A DNA stretch of 64,000 bases from JACVRW01 sp963819115. GTDB taxonomy: Bacteria > Actinomycetota > Thermoleophilia > Solirubrobacterales > Thermoleophilaceae. Each line of letters starts with the position of its first letter. The first letter of the stretch is position 1. This document shows, piece by piece, positions 1 to 7,688 of the stretch. Below the pieces are notes generated by a model. It ran no database searches. It saw only the letters and a program-made list of their open reading frames with translations, and was not told the DNA's origin. The stretch is taken from contig CAWFUR010000011.1 of the NCBI GenBank assembly GCA_963819115.1, positions 124,001-188,000 on the forward strand. The letters run 5' to 3'. Position numbers and translations under genes: made by a program.

Positions 1-1
1 C

Positions 2-724
2 TGCTCGGCCGGCGAGCCTCTCAACCCCGAGGTGATCCGCTGGTTCCGGGACCAGTTCGGCATCACGGTGCTCGACTACTACGGGCTCACGGAGAGCTAT
101 CCGCTCTGCGGCAACTTCCCGACGGTGGAGGTCCGCGAGGGGTCGATGGGCCGCCCCGTGCCGGGCTGGGACGTGGCCATCCTCGACGAGGACGAGCAAC
201 CCGTGGCCCAGGGCGAGCGCGGCGAGATCTGCCTCAGGGCGCGCACCAACCCGCACTACCCGATCGGCTACTGGAACCGGCCCGAGGACACCGAGGAGGT
301 GTTCGGCGGTGACTGGTTCCACACCAAGGACGCGGCCAGCATGGATGAGGACGGGTACGTCTGGTACGCCGGGCGCGCCGACGACGTGATCATCTCCGCG
401 GGCTACCGGATCGGGCCCTTCGAGGTGGAGTCGGCATGCGTCGAGCACGAGGCGGTGCAGGAGGCCGCCGCGGTGGCCTCACCCGACGAGCGGCGCGGGG
501 ACATCGTCAAGGCGTTCATCGTCCTGGCCCCCGGCCACGAGCCGTCGGAGGACCTGTCCGCCGACATCAAGCGCTTCGTCCGCGAGCGTCACTCGGCCTA
601 CGCCTACCCGCGCGAGATCGAGTTCGTGGACGACCTGCCGAAGACGCTGACCGGGAAGATCCGGCGCGTGGAATTGCGGCAGCAGGAGCGCGAGCGGAAA
701 TCCATCGGTGCGCAGCCGGCCTAG
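2..724 (+). CDS. Acyl-CoA synthetase (AMP-forming), C-terminal part
   Basis: The reading frame is open from the first bases of the window, so the 5' end lies outside. The visible 240 residues carry the late part of an ANL-superfamily adenylate-forming enzyme: a YYGLTE adenine/substrate segment, a GYW...F..DWFHTKD segment, the hinge (YAGRADDVI) and the C-terminal lysine motif TGKIRR. Such enzymes activate a carboxylic acid as acyl-AMP and then acyl-CoA. The overall pattern looks most like medium-chain or acetyl/benzoate-type ligases, but the substrate cannot be read from this part. Confidence 0.9.
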   Translation, partial: CSAGEPLNPEVIRWFRDQFGITVLDYYGLTESYPLCGNFPTVEVREGSMGRPVPGWDVAILDEDEQPVAQGERGEICLRARTNPHYPIGYWNRPEDTEEVFGGDWFHTKDAASMDEDGYVWYAGRADDVIISAGYRIGPFEVESACVEHEAVQEAAAVASPDERRGDIVKAFIVLAPGHEPSEDLSADIKRFVRERHSAYAYPREIEFVDDLPKTLTGKIRRVELRQQERERKSIGAQPA

Positions 725-759
725 CCGGCTGCTTCCGCGAAGCGTTGCTCGACCCCCGC

Positions 760-1164
760 CTAGAGCACCGGCACCAGCGGGATGTCCCATCGCACCGCGG
801 CCGCGGCGAACGCGGCCAGGGCGAGGGCGCCCACCACGCCGGCGGCGGTGCGCTGGCGCGGACTCGTCTGCTCCGCCCGGCGGGCGGTTCGCTCGGCCCA
901 CAGCACCACACGCTCGAGCAGCCGCTCCGCGCGGTCGAACTCGAGCGCCAGGAAGGTGAGTCCCACGATGATCACCGCGATGCCGGGACCGGGCACGCCG
1001 GGGCCCGACATGACGATGCCGAGGAGCACGAGCACGGCTCCGAGCACCACCACGCCGGCCCGGTGCACCGGGTGGCGCTGCTTGTGCCGGACCTTGCGCT
1101 CCTCGAGCTTCCGCAGGATCTCCGGCCGGCGCTCGGGCTCCGCTCCTTCTTCCTCGGCGGCCAT
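760..1164 (-). CDS. PGPGW-family membrane protein
   Basis: This is a 134-residue protein with a charged N-terminus, a hydrophobic segment followed by the motif GPGVPGPG and a second hydrophobic stretch, then a coiled basic region and a last membrane segment near the C-terminus. The PGPG motif between two helices is the hallmark of the PGPGW family of small actinobacterial membrane proteins, whose function is unknown. The gene is divergent from the VOC gene. A TAAGCT hexamer lies 6 bp before its ATG, consistent with a leaderless transcript. Confidence 0.75.
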   Translation of the reverse strand: MAAEEEGAEPERRPEILRKLEERKVRHKQRHPVHRAGVVVLGAVLVLLGIVMSGPGVPGPGIAVIIVGLTFLALEFDRAERLLERVVLWAERTARRAEQTSPRQRTAAGVVGALALAAFAAAAVRWDIPLVPVL

Positions 1165-1196
1165 CGACCGAGCTTAGGGAGCGCTAGGTTCCCGCC

Positions 1197-1568
1197 GTGC
1201 TCGACTCCGCCGAACTCGTGGCCTTCGTGGCGACCGCCGACGGCGCCCGGGCGCGCCGGTTCTACGAGGAGGTGCTCGCCCTTCGGTTGGTGGAGGAGAC
1301 TCCATTCGCGCTCGTGTTCGACTCGGCCGGCACGACACTGCGGGTGACATTCGTGGAGGTGGTCGGTCCGGCGCCCCACACGGTGCTCGGCTGGACGGTG
1401 GAGGACATTCACGCGACCATCGCCGGTCTGGCGGCTCGCGGCGTGGCCTTCGAGCGCTATCCCGGCCTCGATCAGGACGAGCCGGGCGCATGGCGGTCGC
1501 CCTCTGGCGCACGTGTGGCCTGGTTCAAGGATCCCGACGGCAACGTGCTGTCGCTCACGCAGCGATGA
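1197..1568 (+). CDS. VOC/glyoxalase-fold protein
   Basis: The 123-residue product has the two beta-alpha-beta-beta-beta modules of the vicinal-oxygen-chelate fold: an N-terminal FVATAD.A.ARRFYEE segment and a C-terminal WFKDPDGNVLSL segment, which is the usual end of glyoxalase/bleomycin-resistance-like proteins. The specific substrate is not predictable. A TAGGTT hexamer ends 6 bp before the GTG start and no Shine-Dalgarno is visible, so the mRNA is probably leaderless. Confidence 0.85.
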   Translation: MLDSAELVAFVATADGARARRFYEEVLALRLVEETPFALVFDSAGTTLRVTFVEVVGPAPHTVLGWTVEDIHATIAGLAARGVAFERYPGLDQDEPGAWRSPSGARVAWFKDPDGNVLSLTQR

Positions 1569-1577
1569 GCGGCCCGG

Positions 1578-2249
1578 CTACGAGAGCCAGTCGGCCAGCG
1601 GCAGCGCCGAGCCGGCCTCGGCCAGCCGCTCCGGCGTGGTCCGCGGCAGGCCGGTGACCTGCACCCCCGAGAGACGCGACACCGTCTCCACGTTCGAGAG
1701 CTCGATCGGCTCCGGGGTGGCGGGCCACGGAGTCATCACGATGCCGCACACCCGAAGGCCGGCGGCCCGCGCGGCCTCCACCGTGAGCAGCGTGTGGCTG
1801 ATGGTGCCGAGACCGGTGCGCGCGGCCACCACCACCGGCAGGCCGAGGTCCACCGCGAGATCGCGCACCAGGTATCCGGTGGTGAGCGGCACCAGGAGCC
1901 CGCCCACGCCCTCGGCCACCAGCACCCGGCCCGCGGCCGCCGCCCGCGCGGCCGACACCAGCTGCGCCGGCTCGATCGTCACGCCCGCCATCTCGGCGGC
2001 GTAGTGCGGGGACACCGCGGGCCCGAACCGGTAGGGGGCCACCTCCTCGGGCGTGCGCGCGCCGCCGGCGGCCTCCGCCAGCAGCTCGTGGTCCGGCGGC
2101 CAGTCGCCCGGCGGATCGTCGAGTCCCGTGACCACGGGCTTGAACGCCGCCACCGGCTCGCCGCCCTCCACCAGCGCGGCGCACACGGCCGCGCTCACCA
2201 CCGACTTGCCCACCCCGGTGTCCGTTCCGGTGACGAAGAGCCCGCGCAA
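1578..2249 (-). CDS. bioD: Dethiobiotin synthetase
   Basis: This enzyme closes the ureido ring of dethiobiotin from DAPA, CO2 and ATP. The Walker A motif GTDTGVGKS lies within the first 15 residues, followed by the KPVVTG segment and the VEGVGGLLVP segment typical of BioD. An ATG further upstream (2414) would add 55 residues that only mirror bioF, so I chose the TTG at 2249, which gives 223 residues, the normal family length, 7 bp after the bioF stop. It is the last gene of the bioB-bioF-bioD series. Confidence 0.9.
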   Translation of the reverse strand: MRGLFVTGTDTGVGKSVVSAAVCAALVEGGEPVAAFKPVVTGLDDPPGDWPPDHELLAEAAGGARTPEEVAPYRFGPAVSPHYAAEMAGVTIEPAQLVSAARAAAAGRVLVAEGVGGLLVPLTTGYLVRDLAVDLGLPVVVAARTGLGTISHTLLTVEAARAAGLRVCGIVMTPWPATPEPIELSNVETVSRLSGVQVTGLPRTTPERLAEAGSALPLADWLS

Positions 2250-2256
2250 GCGCGGA

Positions 2257-3489
2257 TCAGGCGACGTCGAGCAGGCCGTCGAACACGGCCGGGCGAGCCG
2301 AGGCGTGAGCGGCCTCGGCCGGGCGGCGGTGACGCACGGAGGCGGGGACCGCCGCCGCCAGGGTGGCCGCGGCCTCGCGCAACTCCGTCTTGGTGTGCGA
2401 GGCCATGACGGCAAGCCGCAGGCGCGAGGTCTCGGCGGGCACGGTCGGCGGCCGGATGGCCTGCGCGAACACGCCCATCGCGAGCGCGCGCTCGCTCGCC
2501 CGGACCGTCTCCTCGGCGTCGCCGATCACGAGCGGCACGATCTGGGTCTCCGAGTCCCCGAAGGGAAGTCCGTGCTCGGCGAGGGCGTCGCGCAGCACGT
2601 CCGCGTTGCGGCGGAGCTTGTCCACCCGCCGGGGCTGCTCGCGCAGGAGGCGAAGGGCCGCCATCGCCGCGGCCACCGCGGGCGGGGGCAGGGCGGTGGA
2701 GAAGATCAGCGTCCTGGCCGTGTTCACCAGGTACTTGGCCATGGTCCGCTCGCAGCAGACGAAGGCGCCGTAGGAGCCGAGCGCCTTGCCCAGCGTGCCC
2801 ACGATCACGTCCACCTCGTTCTCGAGGCCGGCGTCGGCCACCGCGCCGCGCCCCTCCGGCCCAAGCGTGCCCGTGCCGTGGGCCTCGTCCACCATCACGC
2901 GGGCGTCGAAGCGGAGGCCGAGCTCCACGATCTCCTCCAGCGGCGCGATGTCCCCGTCCATCGAGAACACGCCGTCGGTGACGATCAGCGATCCGCGTCC
3001 CTCGGCCTGCCGCAGGCCCCACTCGAGGTGGTCGGGGTCGGCGTGGTCGTACACGAAGGTCTCCGCCCGGGCGAGGCGGCAGCCGTCCACGATGCTGGCG
3101 TGGTTCAGCTCATCGGAGAACACCACGTCGCCCTCGCGGGCGAGGGCGGACACCACGCCGGCGTTGGCCAGGTAGCCGGAGCCGAACAGCAGGCAGGCCT
3201 CGGCCCGCTTGAACTCGGCGAGCTGCTCCTCGAGCCGCCGGTGGATCGTCATGTTCCCGGACACGAGGCGCGAAGCGCCCGCCCCGGCGCCGTAACGCAT
3301 GGCCGCCTCCGCCGCGGCCTCACGCACGCTCGGGTGATCGGCCAGGCCGAGGTAGTTGTTGGAGCAGAGGAGGAGCACCGGCCGCCCGTCCACGAGCACG
3401 CTCGGGCCCTGGGGGCCGGAGACCACGCGCATGCGCCGGTACAGGCCGCTGTCGCGGATGTCGTCGAGCTGGGCCTCGATGTCGCTCAC
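2257..3489 (-). CDS. bioF: 8-amino-7-oxononanoate synthase
   Basis: This PLP enzyme condenses pimeloyl thioester with alanine in biotin synthesis. The 410-residue product shows the SNNYLGLADHP start of the alpha-oxoamine synthase family, the DEAHGTGTLG block with the PLP-contacting Asp and His, and the TLGKALGSYGAF block that contains the PLP lysine. The GTG start overlaps the bioB stop as GTGA, which indicates translational coupling. A tail of about 25 residues after the conserved domain is Ala/Arg-rich. Confidence 0.95.
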   Translation of the reverse strand: MSDIEAQLDDIRDSGLYRRMRVVSGPQGPSVLVDGRPVLLLCSNNYLGLADHPSVREAAAEAAMRYGAGAGASRLVSGNMTIHRRLEEQLAEFKRAEACLLFGSGYLANAGVVSALAREGDVVFSDELNHASIVDGCRLARAETFVYDHADPDHLEWGLRQAEGRGSLIVTDGVFSMDGDIAPLEEIVELGLRFDARVMVDEAHGTGTLGPEGRGAVADAGLENEVDVIVGTLGKALGSYGAFVCCERTMAKYLVNTARTLIFSTALPPPAVAAAMAALRLLREQPRRVDKLRRNADVLRDALAEHGLPFGDSETQIVPLVIGDAEETVRASERALAMGVFAQAIRPPTVPAETSRLRLAVMASHTKTELREAAATLAAAVPASVRHRRPAEAAHASARPAVFDGLLDVA

Positions 3490-4694
3490 GCCGCCCTCGG
3501 GTCCACCTGGACCAGAGCGGGGAGCTCCTCGGTGGGCTGCTCGCCCGGATCCCGGCCGCCGCGGTTGGCCGCGCCGTCGGGGCGGGGAGGGACCGAGCGC
3601 TTCGGGCGGTGGCGGAGCTGGGTGGCGGGATCCCAGAAGTTTGCCTCGGCCTGGCTGTCCACCAGCTCGTCGATGGGCGTCTGCGGGCTCTCGCCCTCGA
3701 GCCAGCCGGAGCGGTTGTCGGGCCGCGGGTTCGCGCCGTTGTCGGGCTGGCGGGCCACGTTGAGCCCCAGGCCCTCGAACATCGCCCGGTCCCACTCGGG
3801 CTCGGAGCCGAGCGTGGTGAGGAAGTTCCCCATCATCACGCCGTTCAGGCCCGCGCGCACCGCGAGCTGCTGGAGCTCCTCGGTCTCGAGGTTCTCGTTG
3901 CGCCCGCCGCAGAGACGGAAGAGCGCGTCCGGGATCACGAGGCGGAAGATCGCCACCCACTTCACGACCTCGAGCGGGTCCATCATCTCGCGGTCCCCGA
4001 ACTTGGTGCCCGGGCGCGGGTTCAGCAGGTTGATCGGCACGCTGGTGGGCTCGAGCGCGGCGAGCTCGAAGGCCATCTCCACGCGCTGCTCGCGCGTCTC
4101 GCCCAGGTTGAGGATGCCGCCGACGCAGGTCTCGAGACCGGCCTCGCGCACCGCGTCGATCGTGCGTATGCGGCCCTCGTAGCGGACCGTGGTGGACACC
4201 TCCGGGTAATGGCTCTCCGCGGTCTCCACGTTGTGGTGCACCCGCTGGATGCCCGCCTCCTTCAGCGCCTTGGCCCGGTCCGTGGACATGTGGCCGATGG
4301 AGGCGCAGCGCTTGAGGTTGGTGTGCTCGGCCACCAGCCGAGCGCCCTCGAGCACGTTCTGGAAGTCCTTCTTCGAGAGCCCCTGTCCCTGGGTGACCAT
4401 GCAGAAGCGGTGGGCGCCGGCCGCCTCGGCGGCGCGGGCGTGCTCCAGGATCTGGTCGGGGCTCATCATCGCGTGCATCGGCGTGTCCGCCTCCGCGAAG
4501 CGCGACTGCGCGCAGAAGCCGCAGTCCTCGGCGCAGCCGCCCGATTTGGCGTTCACCAGGGAGCACATGTCCGTGGAGTCGCCGAAGCGCTCCTGGCGGA
4601 CGCGCCAAGAGCGGTCAACGAGCGCATCGATCTCGGCACGGTCCTCGATCTCGCCGAGACGTAGCGCTTCTTCTCTGGTGATCAGCGGCGGCAA
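3486..4694 (-). CDS. bioB: Biotin synthase (radical SAM)
   Basis: BioB inserts sulfur into dethiobiotin. The radical-SAM CxxxCxxC motif is CAEDCGFC (Cys54, 58, 61 with the chosen start), followed by the conserved AQS and by NLNPRPGT-like and GGRxEN segments (here LLNPRPGT and CGGRNEN). I chose the TTG at 4694, which begins the protein shortly before the conserved ITREEALRL; no ATG or GTG fits. The C-terminus runs about 50 residues past the usual end in a Pro/Arg/Glu-rich tail. The first biotin gene follows the CMD-fusion gene after 89 bp, where I see no clear BirA or BioQ operator. Confidence 0.92.
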   Translation of the reverse strand: MPPLITREEALRLGEIEDRAEIDALVDRSWRVRQERFGDSTDMCSLVNAKSGGCAEDCGFCAQSRFAEADTPMHAMMSPDQILEHARAAEAAGAHRFCMVTQGQGLSKKDFQNVLEGARLVAEHTNLKRCASIGHMSTDRAKALKEAGIQRVHHNVETAESHYPEVSTTVRYEGRIRTIDAVREAGLETCVGGILNLGETREQRVEMAFELAALEPTSVPINLLNPRPGTKFGDREMMDPLEVVKWVAIFRLVIPDALFRLCGGRNENLETEELQQLAVRAGLNGVMMGNFLTTLGSEPEWDRAMFEGLGLNVARQPDNGANPRPDNRSGWLEGESPQTPIDELVDSQAEANFWDPATQLRHRPKRSVPPRPDGAANRGGRDPGEQPTEELPALVQVDPRAA

Positions 4695-4783
4695 GCTGGT
4701 GGTCCCACGGGTTCGGGGACACCACGCAAGGTATGCGGGGCTGCGGACGGACGAGAGCGAGTGGCCGCGCCCGCCCGCGCGGC

Positions 4784-5833
4784 TCAGCCCACCGGGGCGG
4801 GGCGGCCCGCGGCGGCGGGCTCCGGCAGCGCGCAGAACCCGCCAGCGCTGAACCCCTGCGAGCCGAGGCCGAACGCGTGGTTGAAGCGCCCGCGGTAGTT
4901 CTCCACCGCGATCTCCGAGGCCAGCTCCACGAGCTGGGCGTCGTCGAAGCGCTCGCGCAGCCGGGCGAACAGCTCGTCCGGCACGTCCACCGGCGTCGCG
5001 GTCATCCCCGCCGCCAGGTCCAGCACCAGCTTCTCGTCCTCCGAGAACAGCGCGCTGTCCGCGTACTCGGGAAGCGCGCGCAGCTGCTCCTCCGTGATCC
5101 CGGCCTTGCCGGAGAGCATCGAGCCGATGTCCGTGCAGTACTCGCAGCCCGAGAGCGCGGCTGCCTTGGTGGCGGCCAGCAGCTTCAGCCCTTCGGGCAG
5201 GCGGTCCGCCCTCGCCGTCGCGTACTCCAGGGCGGCGTAGCCGGACAGCACGGTGGGGTGATGGGCGTACACGCGCAGGGGATCGGGCACCGTGCCGAGC
5301 TCGCGCCTCGAGTAGCGGTAGGCGCCACGCGCCAGGAGCCCGGCGCGGGTATCGGGAACGCCCTCGATCCGCGGCCCCTGCTCGTGAGCGGGAAACGCCT
5401 TCGCGCGCGGAGCCCTCATCAGCACCAGGATCAGCACGCCGCCGATCACGGTCCAGGCGAGCGACACGGTGTTGGCCACCGCATCCGCCGTCTTGTACGG
5501 ACCGAGGTTGAACACGTGCCAGAGGAAGTGGGGCACCGAGAACACCAGCCATGCGGACGTGGCCGCCAGCACGGCGCTGCGGCGCAGGCTGAAGGCCGCC
5601 ACCCCCAGCGCGACCCCGAGCGCGATGAAGAGCGCGCCCACGTCGGTCACGAGATGCTCGTCGAAGGGGCCGAGCACATCGACCCAACCGTCGGTGCCCG
5701 CCGGGAAGCCCGTGTAGAAGGAGTGCGGGGCGAAGAGCGCCCAGGCGCCGATCAGGGCCTGGGGCACGCCGAGCGCCAGCAGCAGGAACCGAATCGCCCC
5801 GCGGTGGCGGGTGATGTGATCGCCGTGACTCAT
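4784..5833 (-). CDS. Membrane domain fused to AhpD/CMD-like domain
   Basis: The N-terminal 140 residues hold four hydrophobic helices and resemble small DUF4345-like integral membrane proteins. After a linker, residues of about 160-330 form a carboxymuconolactone decarboxylase/AhpD-like domain with the redox pair CEYC in the sequence SGCEYCTDIGS. AhpD-type CxxC sites relay electrons to peroxiredoxins, so a membrane-anchored thiol oxidoreductase role is plausible. The gene overlaps tetR by 4 bp (ATGA). The two-domain combination is less common than either part alone. Confidence 0.8.
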   Translation of the reverse strand: MSHGDHITRHRGAIRFLLLALGVPQALIGAWALFAPHSFYTGFPAGTDGWVDVLGPFDEHLVTDVGALFIALGVALGVAAFSLRRSAVLAATSAWLVFSVPHFLWHVFNLGPYKTADAVANTVSLAWTVIGGVLILVLMRAPRAKAFPAHEQGPRIEGVPDTRAGLLARGAYRYSRRELGTVPDPLRVYAHHPTVLSGYAALEYATARADRLPEGLKLLAATKAAALSGCEYCTDIGSMLSGKAGITEEQLRALPEYADSALFSEDEKLVLDLAAGMTATPVDVPDELFARLRERFDDAQLVELASEIAVENYRGRFNHAFGLGSQGFSAGGFCALPEPAAAGRPAPVG

Positions 5834-6474
5834 TCGCTTGCCTCCTGTTTCGTGGCCCCCGGAATGAGGCCGTGTGCTTCGAGCAGGCTCGACGCCGAGC
5901 GCGTCCAGGTGTCGAGGTACCGGGCCTGGCCCACCTCGCCGGGCGGGTGGCCGAAGATCGTCTCGAGCGCCCGGTAGCTGATGATCGGCGCGAGCAGCAC
6001 CGCGGCCAGGGCGTCGAGGTCCACGTCGGTCACGCCGGCGGCCTCGGCCAGCAGCCGCAGCCGCTCGGCCGCCTGGGCGTGGCCGCGCCGCACGATCCGG
6101 TCGTAGAAGCGGTCGCGCAGCTCGGGGAAGTTGTCGCCCTCGCGCATCACGATCCGGAACAGCGTCTGGTCGCGGCCGATCTCCCTGAAGGCGATGTGGA
6201 TGATCGCGGCGACCTCGTCCCGCGGGTCCGCCAGCGGCGTGACCGTGACCAGCGCCTCAAGCTCGTCCACCACGCGGCTGCGTCCCTCCATCGCGGCCTC
6301 GAGCAGGGCCGCCTTGCTCGGAAAGTGCTTGTAGAGGGCGCCGGAGCGGGGGGTGAGCCCGGCCGCCTCCTCGATCTCGCCGACTGAGGTGCCGTGGTAG
6401 CCCTGGCGGCCGAACAGCTCGACCGCGGCATCGAGAATCCGGTCTCGGGTGGGAGCGGGCCGCGCGGTAATCAA
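5830..6474 (-). CDS. TetR-family transcriptional regulator
   Basis: The 214-residue protein begins with a TetR helix-turn-helix (RDRILDAAVELFGRQGYHGTSVGEIEEAAGL...GALYKHFPSK in pieces) and ends with a ligand-binding domain. The only start that preserves the full helix-turn-helix is TTG at 6474, which itself lies inside a 16-bp palindrome. It is the third gene of the minus-strand unit, 25 bp after the enoyl-CoA hydratase, and is coupled by ATGA to the downstream AhpD-like gene. It probably represses its own promoter through the two palindromes at 6467-6503. Confidence 0.9.
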   Translation of the reverse strand: MITARPAPTRDRILDAAVELFGRQGYHGTSVGEIEEAAGLTPRSGALYKHFPSKAALLEAAMEGRSRVVDELEALVTVTPLADPRDEVAAIIHIAFREIGRDQTLFRIVMREGDNFPELRDRFYDRIVRRGHAQAAERLRLLAEAAGVTDVDLDALAAVLLAPIISYRALETIFGHPPGEVGQARYLDTWTRSASSLLEAHGLIPGATKQEASE

Positions 6475-6503
6475 GCGATTACCGATGGTAAACGACCGCT
6501 TAC
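6467..6503. promoter_or_regulatory. Tandem TetR-type operator
   Basis: Two 16-bp palindromes, GTAATCAAGCGATTAC (6467-6482) and GTAAACGACCGCTTAC (6488-6503), are separated by 5 bp, so their centres are 21 bp or two helical turns apart on the same face of DNA. The first is a perfect GTAATC/GATTAC inverted repeat; the second has one mismatch in GTAAACG/CGCTTAC. They span the gap between the hydratase stop and the tetR start. Autoregulation by the adjacent TetR is inference. Confidence 0.7.
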
Positions 6504-7309
6504 CTCAGCGCAACCGCAGCTACTTCCCGTCGCCAGACCGGCTTGCGCTTCTCGGCGAAAGCGCGCACGCCCTCGCGGAAGTCCTCGGAGCGGAAGCACG
6601 ACTCCCGCAGCTCGATCAGCTCGCGCTCCACCTCCTCGGGCAGCCGCGGGTCGCGCAGCGCCCGCATCACGCGCTTGTTGCCGGCGAGCGAGAGGGGTGC
6701 GTTGCCGGCGATCTCCGTCGCGATCTCGAGCACCCGCTCCTCGAGGCGGTCCGGCTCCACCACCTCGTTCACGAGACCCCAGCTCTCCGCGCGCCCGGCC
6801 TCCACCGCGTGCCCGGTGAAGAACAGCTCGGCCGTGCGCGCCACGCCGCAGACCTCGATGAAGCGCCCCAGCCCGGTGTGCGAATAGATCAGTCCGAGCT
6901 TGGCCGGGGGCATCGACACCTTGATGCCCGCCGCCGCGATCCGGAGGTCGCAGGTCAGCGCGAGCTCGAGCCCGCCGCCGATCGCGTGACCGCCGAGCTG
7001 GGCCACCACGGGGTAGGGGTAGGCGTCCAGGGCCTCGATCGCGTCATGGAAGGGATGGGCCACGAGGCGCTCGGCCGCCTCCTCGAAGCGGCCCTCCTCG
7101 AGGTTGCCGATGTCGTACCCGGCGGAGAACACGCCCCCGCTGCCGCGGATCACCAGGCAACGCGCCTCGAGCGTGCGAGCCGCCTCGGCGAGCGCGTCCA
7201 GGATCTCGTGGTCGAGCGCCCCGCGGCGTTCGGGGTTGGCGATGGTCAGCCGCGCGATCGACTCGCCCGGCTCGTCCAGCAACAGCCTTCCGGAGGCCAG
7301 CTCCTTCAC
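6500..7309 (-). CDS. Enoyl-CoA hydratase/isomerase (crotonase family)
   Basis: The 269-residue protein has the crotonase oxyanion-hole segments, VFSAGYDIG (first) and GGHAIGGGLELALTCDLRIA (second, split here as GGHAIGGG and LELALTCD). It would hydrate or isomerise an enoyl-CoA thioester. The acid/base position is followed by SHTGLGR rather than the classical glutamate pair, so hydratase versus isomerase activity is open. ATGA overlap joins it to the biotin carrier gene upstream. A repeat-free 25-bp gap leads to tetR. Confidence 0.9.
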   Translation of the reverse strand: MKELASGRLLLDEPGESIARLTIANPERRGALDHEILDALAEAARTLEARCLVIRGSGGVFSAGYDIGNLEEGRFEEAAERLVAHPFHDAIEALDAYPYPVVAQLGGHAIGGGLELALTCDLRIAAAGIKVSMPPAKLGLIYSHTGLGRFIEVCGVARTAELFFTGHAVEAGRAESWGLVNEVVEPDRLEERVLEIATEIAGNAPLSLAGNKRVMRALRDPRLPEEVERELIELRESCFRSEDFREGVRAFAEKRKPVWRREVAAVALR

Positions 7310-7518
7310 TCGAGAACGACGAGCGTGTCGCCCTCCGACACCGACTGGCCCTCCTGGCAGACGACCTCCTTGACCACGCCATCATCCTCGGCCTCGACGG
7401 GCATCTCCATCTTCATGGACTCGAGGATCACCATCGTGTCCCCCTCGGTCACCTTCTGGCCGACCTGACACTCGATCTTCCAGACCGTTCCCGTGATGTG
7501 AGCCTCGACGTCGGGCAA
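7306..7518 (-). CDS. Stand-alone biotin carboxyl carrier protein
   Basis: This 70-residue protein is little more than a biotinyl domain: its ESMKMEMP motif carries the acceptor lysine (Lys36), flanked by the two symmetrical half-barrels. It would be biotinylated by a BirA ligase and serve a multi-subunit acyl-CoA carboxylase. No biotin carboxylase gene is in the window; a carboxyltransferase beta subunit is encoded at 33159. It heads the unit that ends in bioB-bioF-bioD, so carrier and cofactor synthesis may be co-expressed. Confidence 0.92.
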   Translation of the reverse strand: MPDVEAHITGTVWKIECQVGQKVTEGDTMVILESMKMEMPVEAEDDGVVKEVVCQEGQSVSEGDTLVVLE

Positions 7519-7580
7519 GACTTGTCCTCCTGGGGTGGGCTTCGCGAGCCGGGCACGATATCCGGCCTGGCACGGCCGAG

Positions 7581-7674
7581 GGAGGAGCGCAGCCCGAGCG
7601 GTGGCGAGGAGCGGAGCCCGATCGGTGATCGGGCGAGCACCGCAGCCCTGTCATCGGGCGAGCATCGGACCATG
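7581..7674 (+). repeat. Hairpin repeat family R1, locus 1 (mosaic copy)
   Basis: A partial left half (7581-7605) is followed by a full unit whose hairpin is GCCCGATC-GGT-GATCGGGC (7616-7634) and then by a second partial right half ending CGGACCATG. It lies between the divergent carrier-protein gene and glpK. The unit is the same sequence found at six other intergenic loci in this window. Confidence 0.85.
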
Positions 7675-7688
7675 ACATCCTCCTCGGC

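Noticed and set aside
2053..4182. A 709-codon plus-strand ORF over the biotin genes
   Set aside because: It is the high-GC mirror of bioD, bioF and bioB; the minus-strand proteins carry complete catalytic motifs, the mirror frame is low-complexity His/Arg/Gly.
4695..4783. Biotin-responsive operator before bioB
   Set aside because: No BirA-like TTGTAAACC...GGTTTACAA or clear BioQ-type palindrome is present; only GC-rich sequence.
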